Under the pieces are notes generated by a model that was not told the origin of the DNA, did no database searches, and saw nothing but the letters and a program-made list of their open reading frames with translations. A program made the position numbers and the translations under genes. Positions 35,723-47,379 of a stretch of 64,000 nucleotides of DNA are shown here, piece after piece (position 1 is the first letter of the stretch; each line of letters opens with the position of its first letter). The stretch comes from Rhipicephalus microplus (lineage: Eukaryota; Arthropoda; Arachnida; Ixodida; Ixodidae). The stretch spans positions 87,444,817 to 87,508,816 of the forward strand of contig NC_134702.1 of the NCBI RefSeq assembly GCF_043290135.1, given 5' to 3'.

Positions 35723-37012
35723 TGAAAGCAAAAAGGGTAAACGGGCAGTACAGCGTTACCGAGCATTTATTGGCCAGACAGGGTAATAATAATCAACAAC
35801 GTCAAGCTGCATCATCTACACATTTAGGAAAAATAAACCGATGCTTTCTGTGAATTAGGCGAAAATTTTCAACCACACACGTTGTGAATTACGCATGACA
35901 GCACTGAGAGTTTGATGACGGAATTATGCGCGCTTGCAGTATATATATATATATCTCTCTAGGCCATGTGATTCTGCTTTCTCGAGTGAAACTCAACACA
36001 AAAGGTACTTCCAGTGACAGCTGCGCACAGCAGCTGGTATGAACACTCGCACTCACCTTTGTGAAAAGTCTATTCCAAATCCAAACTAATAGTAACCACC
36101 ACCACCACCACCACAGCGCCAACAGCACAATTGTGGCACAATGACCGCAAGTAGACACGCCAGGCAAATATCGAGACGCATCTGTAGAATAGATATATGT
36201 CAGCACAGCAGGCCAAAACATTGTAGAACTCGTAGTATTAGTAGCGTTCTCTTCCATGTTCCGCGCACTATAGCGCCAGTAAAGATCGAGCTGATGCGAC
36301 GCCAACAACCGCTGACATCGCTCACGAAAGAACACCGTCTGATGCGGGGCCATCTTCTCTACTTTTTCTCGCACAACCCACGTTGTAACGTACGTATACT
36401 AAGATGGCTGTCACCATATCAGAGACATTGTAATTGAATGGCTAGCATTGTACTGTATCCACGGCTCGTCGTCATACTTGTGGTACACGCGTAAATAGAA
36501 TCTCAACACGCGTCAACACCAAACAACTTCACAAAGTTGACGCGACAAAAGTGACAAAAAAATAGCCCCCATGCTGCACCCTCCCAGAGCAACAATAAAA
36601 AATGAAGGAATGAAAGTACGACTTCTGAGATAGAAATCTCGCAAGCCAAAGATAGCAAGCTCACAAGCCACGTTTCGGTTAGGTCTTCGTTCGTCCGTCC
36701 AGCTTCATTATCAGTCGTGTGTTGTTGCAAATTACGTCTTGCAATATACTGGCATGAAACATAAAAAAAAGTTGAATAAAAATTGGCTTTCACTTGTGCC
36801 ACTGTGGTCTGTCGCAATTTTTTACTATGCAAACTTCGGCGTCTCTTAATGGATGGATGGATGGATGGATGGATATCGCTGTACCCTTTAGATCGGGCGC
36901 TGGCTAGAGCCACCAAGCCGTTATACTTAATGAACCAAAAACTATATTTATTTTTTTTAAATAGTGAGTTTGAGGATTCGTACTTTGCAGCGAAGGGTTC
37001 AATTTCACTCGT
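35723..37012. other. Spacer with short simple repeats
   Basis: Contains (CCA)n at 36094-36115 and (GGAT)n at 36848-36873. The 161-residue minus-strand frame at 35889-36374 owes its Trp run to (CCA)n and shows no motif. Nothing else is recognised. Confidence 0.45.
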
Positions 37013-37355
37013 GCCTTGACTTTAGCCACCAATTAAATAACCTCTTTCTAGTTAATTCTACCCGCTTAAAGTCTATTTTGCTCTCACTGTCCCGAAACCT
37101 CAGTGCTTTGAAAAACTCGGCGCCATCAACCTGAACTACAGGGTGAAGCCCTTTACAGACCATTATCAAGTGTTCGGCAGTTTCTTCTTCCTCGCCACAC
37201 GCACTGCATACCGTGTCTACCCCTTCGTATTTGGCCCGATATGTCTTTGTTCGCAATACTCCCGTCCTGGCCTCAAACAGTAGAGAACTACCCCGAGTAT
37301 TATCATAGATCCTTTCCTTGGCTATTTCTTGTTTAAAAGTTCGATAGATCTCTTA
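37013..37355 (-). pseudogene. LINE ORF2 C-terminal fragment with zinc-knuckle motif
   Basis: The minus strand gives TFKQEIAKERIYDN, SLLFEARTGVLRTKTYRAKY and CSACGEEEETAEHLIMVC (a CxxC...H...C knuckle), the region after the reverse transcriptase in many arthropod LINEs. It ends with a basic RKRLFNWWLKSRHE. The upstream frame closes at about 37355. No reverse transcriptase is present, so only the 3' end survives. Confidence 0.78.
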
Positions 37356-39762
37356 ATGGGGATGAGCAAACGCCCTCTTGTTACCTCTTTATGCACTGTT
37401 CGTTGTTTTTGCGCTACAATATTACTGCATGATGTGCTCAAATAAGTAAAAAGAAAAAAAGTATGTTGGGATAGCTCGCTCAAACCTTGCCTACAGTCCC
37501 AAGTTTTGCCAAATATAATTAAAAAAATAGTCGCATAGCGTGCGGGGCTGTGGCGAATCACATACCTACATGACCTACTATGACTTAATGAGAACATATG
37601 AATTGTATCAGCTTTCCCGTGTCTCCCAGCTATTCATATGAATGGACTGACTGAGAGCTATCCGCTAAGACCCCTCTCGTTGATTCCACGAAAGTTTTTT
37701 TTTGTTCGTTTTTGTCCTTCATTCCCTCCAGGTGGCATCAGCTATCGCCTACTTCACCACTGTGGCGCCCACACTCCTACTACTATCGTAATGTTGAACA
37801 TTTGTCTATGGAAACTACGCACTGTGATCGTGTACTTTGTTGCTATCGTGTACTCTTTTAAGGCACATCATATGGCCTGTTGTCCCGTAAACGTGATAAC
37901 GTTGCTACATTGTGTGAGCCTGCGAGGAATAAAGACAGCAAACGTAACACACTGTCTCCGGGTGAGAACGTCGCAGTATCCACCTCTTTCCAAGTGAACG
38001 ACGTCTCGCTGGCCGAGCGAAACGTGCAAGTTCCATTTTACTGTTTCGCTAGGTTTTTCTCACCAGAGGTTTGTCTGCTTGACTTCATTGCCATGTCGTT
38101 CGGGCCCGATTTTAGTTGTTATCAGTGCCGTGTACTCCTTATTAGTCGAGAATTGATGCACACGCTGGGCCTAATTGCTTCGCTAACCCTCAGTCAGCCA
38201 TCTTACTTCGGAGCGGAAGAAACTGTATCTCCGTGGCAAAAGAGAGAAAAGTTGTTCCTTAGAAAGACGGAGATTGAGGACATCGCCATTTTTTTCTTAA
38301 TGAAGCGAGGGTAAGTCCATTTTTAATAGTTTACGGCTATAGTCTTGTCACTCCCTTTCACAATGGTGCCCTTCTCAGCAAGAATTGTTTGTACATAAGA
38401 TCAATTTAATAGAACTGAGTTAATGTCAAAATTTACTAGAAATGCATGGCGGTGCACTTTATTAGTAGCTTCAGTTAGAAATTTTGAGAACCTAATATAT
38501 ATGGTCAGTTTTTCAGTGAATATAAGAATTGGCAAACATTAAGTAGTCTATGCGTGGGCTACAGTAGGGCTTATTTTTAGGTAACTCTTGAAAGCTATGT
38601 GCACTTATTGTGGAATGCTACTTCATAGTTATACGTTGTGAAGAGAATAAACCTGACACTAAAGTATTTGTTCAATAGTTTGGCGCTACGTTATTATTGC
38701 TTGGTAAATACAGCCCTTGCAACTAAGTGATGGTTCCTGTCCCTTTCCTCTCAGAAACTCCTTACCTCAAAACTGCTGCTATCATCTGGCAAAAACTGCA
38801 AATTCAACAACTTTAGGCGATAGCTAAACCTCTGCATCGTTATCATGGTACAAACGATAGACTTTATTGGGATTTACTGCTTTTGGTGTTCTACGTTAAT
38901 GCTTCTGTATTTGTTCCGTGCCGTAACATAAAAGCAGAGCTGCTCGTGCGTTTGCTTCGCATTCCCTGAAGAATTCCAATATTTGCTTGAAGCCCTTTTA
39001 GCAAAGTCATTGTGAATTTCAAACTTACAACCAACATTTAAAGGGCTAGAGAGTATTCAACGCGTTGATTACATGAGCACTAGTCATGTACGCAACAGCG
39101 AACGCTAAAATTTTCGTAACTAGCATACTAACGCCATATCTTTGGAAGCTTTTTTCTGACAAGTGAGAACATCAATTCTTGGAGCAATGCCAGACGTGTG
39201 TGATTTCATTTCTAGATCTTTAGTGCTTTTTAATAAAGGTAGACTTGAAATTTCGGTATAAAAAGACGACACCTATTTTTTGGGACGCAGTACGTAAACG
39301 CAACTGTAGTGGTCTGCAAAAAGGTGGTTGCACTGTAACACCAGTTAGAAAAATGTAGTGCTGATACATACCATCATTTAGTAAAATTAAAATAGATAAC
39401 TCCATATGAGTACGAAGCATCAAAAGAGTTAGCGCAACTGACCCTCTAAATTTTGCAACAGCGTGCATTCGCGTCGCGCCTTCGTCAGTGTCCTCTTAAG
39501 TTCGTGGCACTGTAAATACACAGTCATAATGCGGACAGACAAAACACACAATTGTTTTTGAAAATAGTGCCTCTGTCTGGCATTAAAAAAACAAAAGCTT
39601 ATATAAATTAGCAAAACATACATATTTTCAGGGCGACAACCTCAAGTCTTTGTGTTCGAGTTCGTATGAGATTCAGATATACCACATGAGCACGCAAGGT
39701 ACACGTTTACTTCGTCTTAGCTGCATTTCCCTCATAAAGCAAAGGAATCACAGCATATCCAC
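37356..39762. other. Spacer with unrecognised open frames
   Basis: Plus-strand frames at 37638-37997 and 37880-38314 (144 aa) carry no motif I know. A pyrimidine-rich acceptor-like tract ending in cag lies at 37713-37732, but no matching gene structure was found. Confidence 0.35.
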
Positions 39763-40021
39763 GGACTCAATGATGATGAGCGGGGCGAAGTGTCGATCAG
39801 TTGATCCGCGCCTCCGTCAATCCATTCGTTCTTGCTTCCATCCATCCGTGCATCCGTCCATCCGTCTGTCTGTTCATCTGTCTGTCCATCCATCAGTCTA
39901 TCTAGTGAACACTCGAGTATCTCTATCTTGCATCTTTTCATCATATCTTCATCATATAGAAGTACCGCATTCCAGCGGACATTCAAAGGTTCAAACGAGA
40001 GTTGGCTACCTACTACTATGT

Positions 40022-40022
40022 T

Positions 40023-40067
<45 letters not shown>
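40022..40067 (+). repeat. (CTA)n microsatellite, left part
   Basis: About 15 CTA units immediately before the SINE. The same triplet run resumes at 40318-40354, so the SINE landed inside a pre-existing microsatellite. Confidence 0.95.
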
Positions 40068-40068
<1 letters not shown>

Positions 40069-40313
40069 GGCCCCGCCGCGGTGGTCTAGTGGCTAAGGTA
40101 CTCGGCTGCTGACCCGCAGGGCGCGGGTTCGAATCCCGGCTGCGGCGGCTGCATTTCCGATGGAGGCGGAAATGTTGTAGGCCCGTGTGCTCAGATTTGG
40201 GTGCACGTTAAAGAACCCCAGGTGGTCTAAATTTCCGGAGCCCTCCACTACGGCGTCTCTCATAATCATATAGTGGTTTTGGGACGTTAAACCCCACATA
40301 TGAATCAATCAAT

Positions 40314-40314
<1 letters not shown>
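40069..40314 (+). mobile_element. Ruka-like SINE inserted in a microsatellite
   Basis: Full length with a well-preserved head (ccgcggtggtctagtggcta; B box GGTTCGAATCCCGGC), the conserved body and an atcaatcaat tail. This is the least decayed copy in the window. Confidence 0.95.

Positions 40315-40317
<3 letters not shown>

Positions 40318-40354
<37 letters not shown>
40318..40354 (+). repeat. (CTA)n microsatellite, right part
   Basis: About 12 uninterrupted TAC/CTA units resume directly after the SINE tail. Confidence 0.95.
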
Positions 40355-40356
<2 letters not shown>

Positions 40357-41072
40357 ATGCATCACAGACGCACGACCCGCGGCATAAAGAGCTTCGCTTC
40401 TAAAACCTGAGAGAAGCTCCAGCTTTGATTAAAAAGTAGAACGTGATAGTATAGTGAAACTCTGTTCGTATCAACTTCTCAATTACTTGTGCCCACTTCT
40501 CGGTGTACACTAAAACCATGACGCAAGAAGGGAAGCTATATTTCACTGTTCATCGGATATTCCTTGCTATTCCAGAATGCCTACTCCAAGTAAAGTTACA
40601 AAGTGCCCAGTGCGCCCTGATTCTTCTTTTTCCGTGTTGGCGAGGTACCCACTGAGGCTTGTTAAAGCCACATGCACACTTACATACTTTGTTTATGCTG
40701 TTGTTGATAATGACAGTTGTTGATAACGGTGTAGATCTTATCGCACAAGTTGCAAGTTTTTGCAACTACTGAGATTCGACGCTATTGCCACGCATTACTA
40801 CGCATCTTATAAACGCTTAATTCTTGCATAACGATAATACAGCATTTTTAACGAAATAATTTTGAGCACAGGCGTGGCTCTGTGGTAGACGCGCTGCTTG
40901 CTATAGTCGAATGGCCTCAGTCTGACTTCACTGGAGCCGAATATTTTGACGCGAATTTGTTGTATGCCGCGGTTCACCAAGGGTTTAGTTACATATTTCA
41001 GGAATACTTATGGCCTATGTAAAATAAACGCTTCCAAAACTGAAAGACAGAAAACTTTCACAAAAGGCAGCC

Positions 41073-41152
41073 CCAGGGACTTGAACGTTCAACTTCTCAA
41101 GCCGCGATGCTACGCGCCCGATGCTCTACTGACTAAGCTATCGCACCATATG
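41073..41152 (-). repeat. tRNA-like SINE head
   Basis: The minus strand reads ggtgcgatagcttagtcagt, agagcatcgggcgcg and the B box GTTCAAGTCCCTGG. It resembles the heads at 50.3 and 50.7 kb. A second, weaker tRNA-like stretch (tggctctgtggtagacgcg) lies at 40872-40890 on the plus strand. Confidence 0.55.
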
Positions 41153-42405
41153 CAAAGCACTCTACAAAGACGCTTCATTTCTTTCTCGCATTTCTGCTAG
41201 CATCAATCTCTGCGTTATTTTATTATCTACATATTGGCATATATCTCTAGTCTACCTTCACATTCAACTTTGTTTTTTTTATTTTACTTACAGGCAGCAT
41301 CACTGACGACAACAGCGAAATTTCTGCATGACGAGCTCTTTGACGCTGTTGCAATGAAAAGTGAATCGACCCCACTGGAATACTTAGTGGTCTTATTGTA
41401 GCACTCACACTGATAGTGTTGGTAAGTTTATGATTAGCTGTAAGCCAACTCTTCGCTTTTCCTCTGAAGAGGTATATTGTTCGTTGCTTTTCCGCTTTAA
41501 GTTTCGAGCTGTTCCGAAATGCGACACAGTGCAAGCTTTCGGCCACTCACATCGATTTGGTATTTGACTATGGATAGCCTTTGACTGTGTGATAATGTTT
41601 TACGACGACGAGATGGTGGTGCTGTGGTCACGTTGTTCATCCGTGAAATGTTGGTGATCAGTGACGTCATCAGGACGTCATGCTGAGATGCCATTAATGT
41701 ACAATGTCTGATCACGGAATTTCGCGCATCATTTATGTGGACATCGCTGTTGCTTCCAATGGTCATTTCTCTTGTTTGATGCGGCATTATAAATTTCCAT
41801 GTTCAAATATAACTTTCAACGTCTATTATATACCTACTAGATTGTCAGCGTTTATTTCAGGGGGCCACCTCAAAAGAGATTTTCTTTACCGGTTGCAGCA
41901 AACGATTCAAACTACCCATAGTTCTGCACTTAGTACAATCAATATATCTGCATAGTTAGTGTGACAGTTTATTGGCAATATTCTTAATTGAGATCAGGCC
42001 CCGGTATCGTATATATCAAATTTACCTCTCAATTTGAACCATACTTATAATTATTAAGAGCTAAGAAGACGTTTGTTCAACAATTATAAATACCAGAATA
42101 AATTAAGAGCCGGATATGCTTGAAAAAGAAAAGGACTGCTGCTACGTATACGAACCACTACAAAGTGGAAAGAGCTCGCAAGCACGCAAGCTTCACTATC
42201 ATTTCGTCATTGCTGTTATCGCGCGAGTGCAAAAGACAAAGTGCCAATATTGCATTGCCATGTAAATGAAAACATTGAGAAAGTACTCCATAGCGGAAAA
42301 GGCTACATCAACCTGTAAAGTGCCATCATAAGGCATGTCGCCAGAGAGAAGGTGCTGCTGCTACAGTAGAAAGTTTAGCATTAGTTCCACAAAAGCTGCA
42401 TCTGG
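41153..42405. other. Spacer without recognisable features
   Basis: AT-rich; no motif recognised. Confidence 0.4.
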
Positions 42406-42515
42406 GGTTCCACCTTGACATCATGATTGAGAAGCATCCTGCACCTCATGTGACGTAGAAGGTTCCACCTTGACATCATGATTGAGAAGCATCCTGCACC
42501 TCATGTGACGTAGAA
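42406..42515 (+). repeat. Perfect 2 x 55-bp tandem duplication
   Basis: 42406-42460 and 42461-42515 are identical over 55 bp (starting ggttccaccttgacatcatg), indicating a recent duplication or an assembly artefact. Confidence 0.97.
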
Positions 42516-44384
42516 TCTCACGTTCAAATAATACGCGTTGAGGACGTCGCAAACTTTCCCACCACAGACGCTGAAACAACCTCAAGGTGTCTCCCCACAA
42601 GCAATGAAGATCAAGCCCACCCTATGATAACATTTATGTACAGTTTATTGACGAATATGTGCCTCATACATGACCACCAAAGATACAAACACCCCTCTAA
42701 TTTTTCAATCACAATTGCCTTTTCAACAGTGGGTGATGCTTCAAATCTTCATTATTTGTTATATCATAAAACACATACTACAATAAACGTCAACAATAAT
42801 GAATTTACATAACTCCGCTCTTTCGTGTACTTTTTACCATGCTTGCACACACGTGTACTCTCAGTCTTCATATTTTGCGGTGAACAAAAACTCTAAAACA
42901 TTGAAGAAAACCCCTAAAAGCTTTAGTGTCCGCCATCGTAATTTCGTCGATAATTTGTAAGACATTAAAACTTCTCTGCCTACTCGACGCAGCAGTAAGA
43001 GTACTTTCCGAATATTGAATACATGCTGCCCATGTGATTCGCAAGTCGTAGCAACATGATCATCCCGTGCTGAATTTCATAATAACTGTTCGTTATTGTT
43101 GACGGCTTTCTAAAATGGTCATACCATACCTAGAACCTAAATAACACGTACGCTGTTTTACAGTAATTTGGCAGTATGATAAAGAGGCGCTTCCAGATGT
43201 GTGCGAACTCCTCAGAGGAATTTTTTTCCCCTCAGAGTAATTCGCGGAATCGAAACTGAAACTGAACTAAGTTGAATTGTTTTTGGGTAGTTTTGAATAT
43301 AGAGTACAGCAATTTATATATAAATTTTTTCGCCAACCTTACGCGAAAAATTACTATTCTTGTAGGGCAATGTACAAAAAGTTTGTAGAGAGTATATAAA
43401 AAGTTAATGCATTGTACAGGAAGAATGCTAAGAATATCCAATTTTTCGTTTTTTATTGTCGTCACTTAGCATCGACAGCTGCTGGTATGTTCAGGAATGA
43501 AAACAACTGAGAACGTGCTTTAGCTTCACCGACAAGAATCAAATATGAAGCATTATTAGACCCCATGCACATAGCCTTCCTAACTGCTGTACTAGCATTG
43601 GTTCAAGAGGCATGACACTACTGAGCTGTAAGAAAACGAATGGCTGCCCGCTTAGCATGGGCTATTTCAGTCTATCCTAGAACGCCAATTTTAAGTACAG
43701 CTGCTCAGTGCGCACTACGTCAAAAATGTACGTTTCTCCAGTAAGCGAAGGGCGTACTACACGTCCGTAAGGCCACAAGAGAACAATTGTTTGAGGGCAT
43801 TGTAACAAGTGGGCTTTTAAGGCAACCACTCGTTGCACAGTTCAGTGTTTTCACTCGTAGCGCGATTATATGCTTCTGCCATTCAATATTACCAGTGCTA
43901 TCGAGGCTCCTTCACTACACGACTATCGGTCAGTCAGTAAACGAACTTTATGAAACATTCATAATGCATTCTCTTCCAATTATTTTTTTAGCAATAGCGT
44001 GGCGCCATAGTGAAACACCTACTTGCCACGCAGACAGCTAAAATTTGATTTTCAATTGGGCTCAAGCTGTTTGTCATTTTGTTTCATTTTTTCTTTTACT
44101 TCTTCGACAAAGTGATGGTTTTTGCCCACACAATGAAGAATGCCGACACCGATGCAGGAATTTCTGCGAACAAGATAGACGAAGACGCAGTGTTCGGTAA
44201 ATCACTTGAAAGGACTAAAAGTTCATATCACCAATTCTTGGCAATCCCCCTGAGTGGGCAAGAGGCATAGTCGAAGTCGAGGCATGTTCATCATCGTTCA
44301 AGCGCTTCGCTTCATGCTCTCTGAATGTTTCAGTGAAACCTTCAGATTTTTTTTTTTGGTGCCTCGGCTCCGTGTTTTGAAGCT
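42516..44384. other. Spacer without recognisable features
   Basis: No gene or repeat recognised. Confidence 0.4.
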
Positions 44385-45426
44385 ATGGACGCGGGGCGTT
44401 CCGGAGGACCACTTGGTCAGCAGTCATCTCAGCCGAGCACCACGAGGAAGGGAGCAACATCGTTCAGTGACACCAAGGACACAGACCTGTACTCTGCCGC
44501 TTCGGAAGATGTCTCATCCGACAATGATTCCATTCCTGTCCAGAGCAAGAGGGTAAAGAGAAATATCGTCCACGCAGCCTCACCCACTCCTGCGAGTACA
44601 GCGACTAAGAAGTCAAGGCATGAGCATTGGCCACGTATCATCATCTTCGTGCCGGAAGAGTCCCCAGGAAACTTTCAACTGATGAACCAACAAGCACTCT
44701 CTGCTTTTTTGAAACGTGTGGAGCCTAACAAAATCAAGGAAACCAGAGTAAATACCCGAGAAAACATTCTTGCCATAGACTCATCCCACATGCATTCGCT
44801 GGAAACACTCAAACAAGTGACTGAGCTAGGCGGCATCAAAGTGCACCCCGTTATACCTACTGACAACGCATCCATGGCCAGTGTGATATACGACGTAGAC
44901 ATTGCGATTACCAACGCTGATCTGCCCGCCTACATTAAACTGGCAAACGAGGGTACTGTCATCAATCACGTGCACCGCCTAGGGAAGTCATGCTTTGTGA
45001 AACTGGTGTTTAATGGCGATTCCACACCATATCATGTCAGAAGCCCGACATTTTCGACATCTGTGCAAAAGCCACTTCAGCGCCACCAGTCCGTTAAGCT
45101 AGGTCACGTCACGGGTCTGTGCCCGAACTCGCTACGGTGCCCCTGGTTCGCAAAACTGCATTCGGAACACACCTGTCAATCCACATTTCTTAAATGTGGC
45201 AACTAGTAATGGCTCGCACGCTGCCTCATCGAAAGACTTCCCTCTAATTAGGAAAGAGCGTGTGGTGCTTAGGCATATGGTCAGTGTCAACTCCACCCAC
45301 GGGGAGGCTGCCGGAACAGTCTGGCGTTGGCAGTGGCGTCGGTGCCATCGTTCGTCGCCAGAGACTGCGCAAGCTCGAAACGACCGCATCACATCTTTTA
45401 CTGCACCACTAAGTCAAGCACAATAG
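44385..45426 (+). pseudogene. LINE ORF1 (Gag-like RNA-binding protein), frameshifted
   Basis: From ATG at 44385 a 273-residue frame has a Ser/Thr-rich, acidic N-terminus, basic KRVKRNIV and a core (WPRIIIFVPEESPGNFQLM, ALSAFLKRVEPNKIKETRV, FVKLVFNGDSTPYHVR) matching ORF1 of tick LINEs of the I/Jockey type. C-terminal zinc-knuckle remnants follow: GHVTGLCPNSLRC, HSEHTC. After a frameshift at about 45200 the knuckle context continues in another frame (NGSHAASSKDFPLIRKERVV). Several knuckle Cys are lost. ORF1 proteins bind LINE RNA; this copy cannot be functional as it stands. Confidence 0.75.
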
Positions 45427-45705
45427 GACCGACTTATTCAGAGAAGTCTGCGGAGAGAAATATCTCTATACAGGAGTGACTGATTCTATCAAGTCGTCCT
45501 CTAACCATAAAGCCTCAGAAGACCACGCTAACTCTGGGGTCTTCATCGATTCACCGACCACTGTTGACACACATAAGGCTGCAGATCGCAAAGTCATTAC
45601 TATGCTTCGTTCTGTCATGGACGCCATCCGATAGATCTTGTTGAACTTGGGGGACAACGTCTGCTTGAAGCGCTCTCAAAGTACAAGACACTTTAAGCCC
45701 AGTAC

Positions 45706-45900
45706 TTGAATCGCTCGAACAGAAATCTGATTAACGATCCCCATCATTTCCGAGAAGTCAAGGCAGCATACGTCATTCAGTGGAACACCAGAAGACTAGC
45801 ATCGGGTCTTTCAGACTTTCGTCAGTTAGTGTGTGGCAACATGTTCCCAGTCATCATCTATTGTGAACCCAAGGCATGTGCATGCTCTTTTCTCTCTCCT
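45706..45900 (+). pseudogene. LINE ORF2 start (endonuclease N-terminus), truncated
   Basis: Downstream of ORF1, the frame reads YVIQWNTRRLASGLSDFRQL and FPVIIYCEPKA, the opening of a LINE endonuclease (IQWN..., ...CE). It stops at about 45880, where unrelated sequence begins, so most of ORF2 was deleted. Confidence 0.65.
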
Positions 45901-45915
45901 TTCTCAATCTTTTAA

Positions 45916-47255
45916 ACTCCCTCATCCCTGTCCCTAGTGTTAAGTAGCGTACTGGTAGTTCTATACTGGTTAACATCCCTGCCTTTCTTTTCCCTCCTGT
46001 TCTTCTCTCTCTATGAACAAGCTATTCAAAGCTGCCTCACTGAAATATCAACTAAACGACGCAGAACACAAATAGCTTGAGAAGTGCCTGGTATAATGGT
46101 TTATATTTATTACAAAGGGCCGGGCCATAATACATCATCTTCAGCCACTGCATCAACGAAAATTCACATAATGCCTTGCATATCTGAAGCGGTAAATTTG
46201 CTTCTTCTTAGATTGTTAAAATTGCGTTTTGGATGTTCATCTACATCACAAACTAATGATGATTCATTGGGTAAAGGGTTCTTTGCAGTTGTATTTGTCA
46301 TGATAGTGTCTTTAATGTGCACAAAAAGGGATAGGCAGTACAAAAACTAGCCGATCATCCCAAAAAATAAAGTTTACTACAAGCTCTAAAAATGCCGCTT
46401 CTCCATCATTTTGTGCGACAGCGCTGCGTAGGCATGGTTGTTTTTGGTCGTTTTTTGTTGTTCTTTCTGTTATTTACATACAATGGCGGCGGATGTAGGA
46501 GGTGAATAGGTCTTTTTCTGACAAAGTGTACACTGTAAATCACTTGGAACGCTTAATATGATTTGTAGTAATAGAGGCACCGTTATGCCTAATAATATTT
46601 TGTTAAGTGACGATATGAAAAATCTGTGCTTCTTCAAGTAGCCTTTGAATTAGTATGAAGATGAATGGTTCCCCTAAAACACTTTTTAGGTAGTAATAGT
46701 GCTATTTGCTATCAAAACACCTCGGACTCATCACTCTTATCGCCATAGAAACTGAACACACAAAAAATATACTTAAGAAATTTAGTGTTATGGTGAGCTT
46801 TGTGACTATTGCAATGACTGGCCATGTCTTCTACTTTTGCAATACAACAAAACTACGATTAGGAGAGCCGCGTACCTTCATTATCTCATTGTTGTGTCTC
46901 AACAGTTCCAGCCGGAACTAGTTTGTGCAACATTTTCTTGTGCTAAGAGAGTGCATAGACTAGGCCAGCAACAAGCGAAAACACCGCACTCTGTGTGTTA
47001 ACCACTGAATTGTGGAATATTTCACGCTGATCTGACGCGAGTAGGTTGCTGCTCCGGGACGTCCAAGCACGCTAGTGTCTCGCGTGAATCCCCCTACCTC
47101 TTTCTCCTGTATGCCAGACCGTCAATAAAGTTGTTTCACTCACTCACGCACGCTGATTTCATCATGGTATATCTTCTGAGGTTATTCGGCTAGTGAATTT
47201 ATAACTTTTTTGGTGATAAGGAGAGTGCTTTGTCAAGCACTAGTGAAAACAAGGC
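45916..47255. other. Spacer with a possible LTR-like end
   Basis: Mostly unrecognised. Around 47020-47150 a GC-richer stretch ends cagaccgtcaataaagttgt, resembling a transcript or LTR end, but no partner repeat is visible. Confidence 0.3.
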
Positions 47256-47379
47256 ACAGAAATTAGTTATACTATTTATTCCCACCATTATGATCCTAAA
47301 GTATTGCTCGACAAATGAAGCGCAGTCACCTTTGCCTTGATGACACCAACTAAATCCATTGCGGGTACCCCAGGCAACT
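47255..47379 (-). other. Locus F exon 3: stop completion and 3' UTR
   Basis: A tctatcattcttttacag acceptor (minus strand) ends at 47380. Exon 3 starts AGTTG at 47379, completing TAG. AATAAA lies at 47279-47274, about 100 nt downstream. Confidence 0.55.

Larger units (their letters stand above)
39763..40406 (+). mobile_element. Element X relative, invaded by (CTA)n and a SINE
   Basis: It shares with 1111-1822 the left end (atgatgatg, ggggcgaag), the middle (atcttgcatcttttcatcat, agtaccgc, gttggctac) and the right end (agagcttcgcttctaaaac). Between these it contains imperfect catccgt repeats (39839-39905), a CTA microsatellite and a full SINE. Confidence 0.65.

Noticed and set aside
35889..36374. 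161-residue minus-strand open frame
   Set aside because: Its most striking feature, a Trp run, is the translation of a (CCA)n repeat; no domain, promoter or splice support was seen.
37638..38314. Overlapping 119- and 144-residue plus-strand frames
   Set aside because: An acceptor-like tract is nearby, but no consistent exon structure or family resemblance was found.
47020..47150. Possible solo LTR
   Set aside because: An AATAAA-containing end is suggestive, but no TG start, target duplication or second copy was found.
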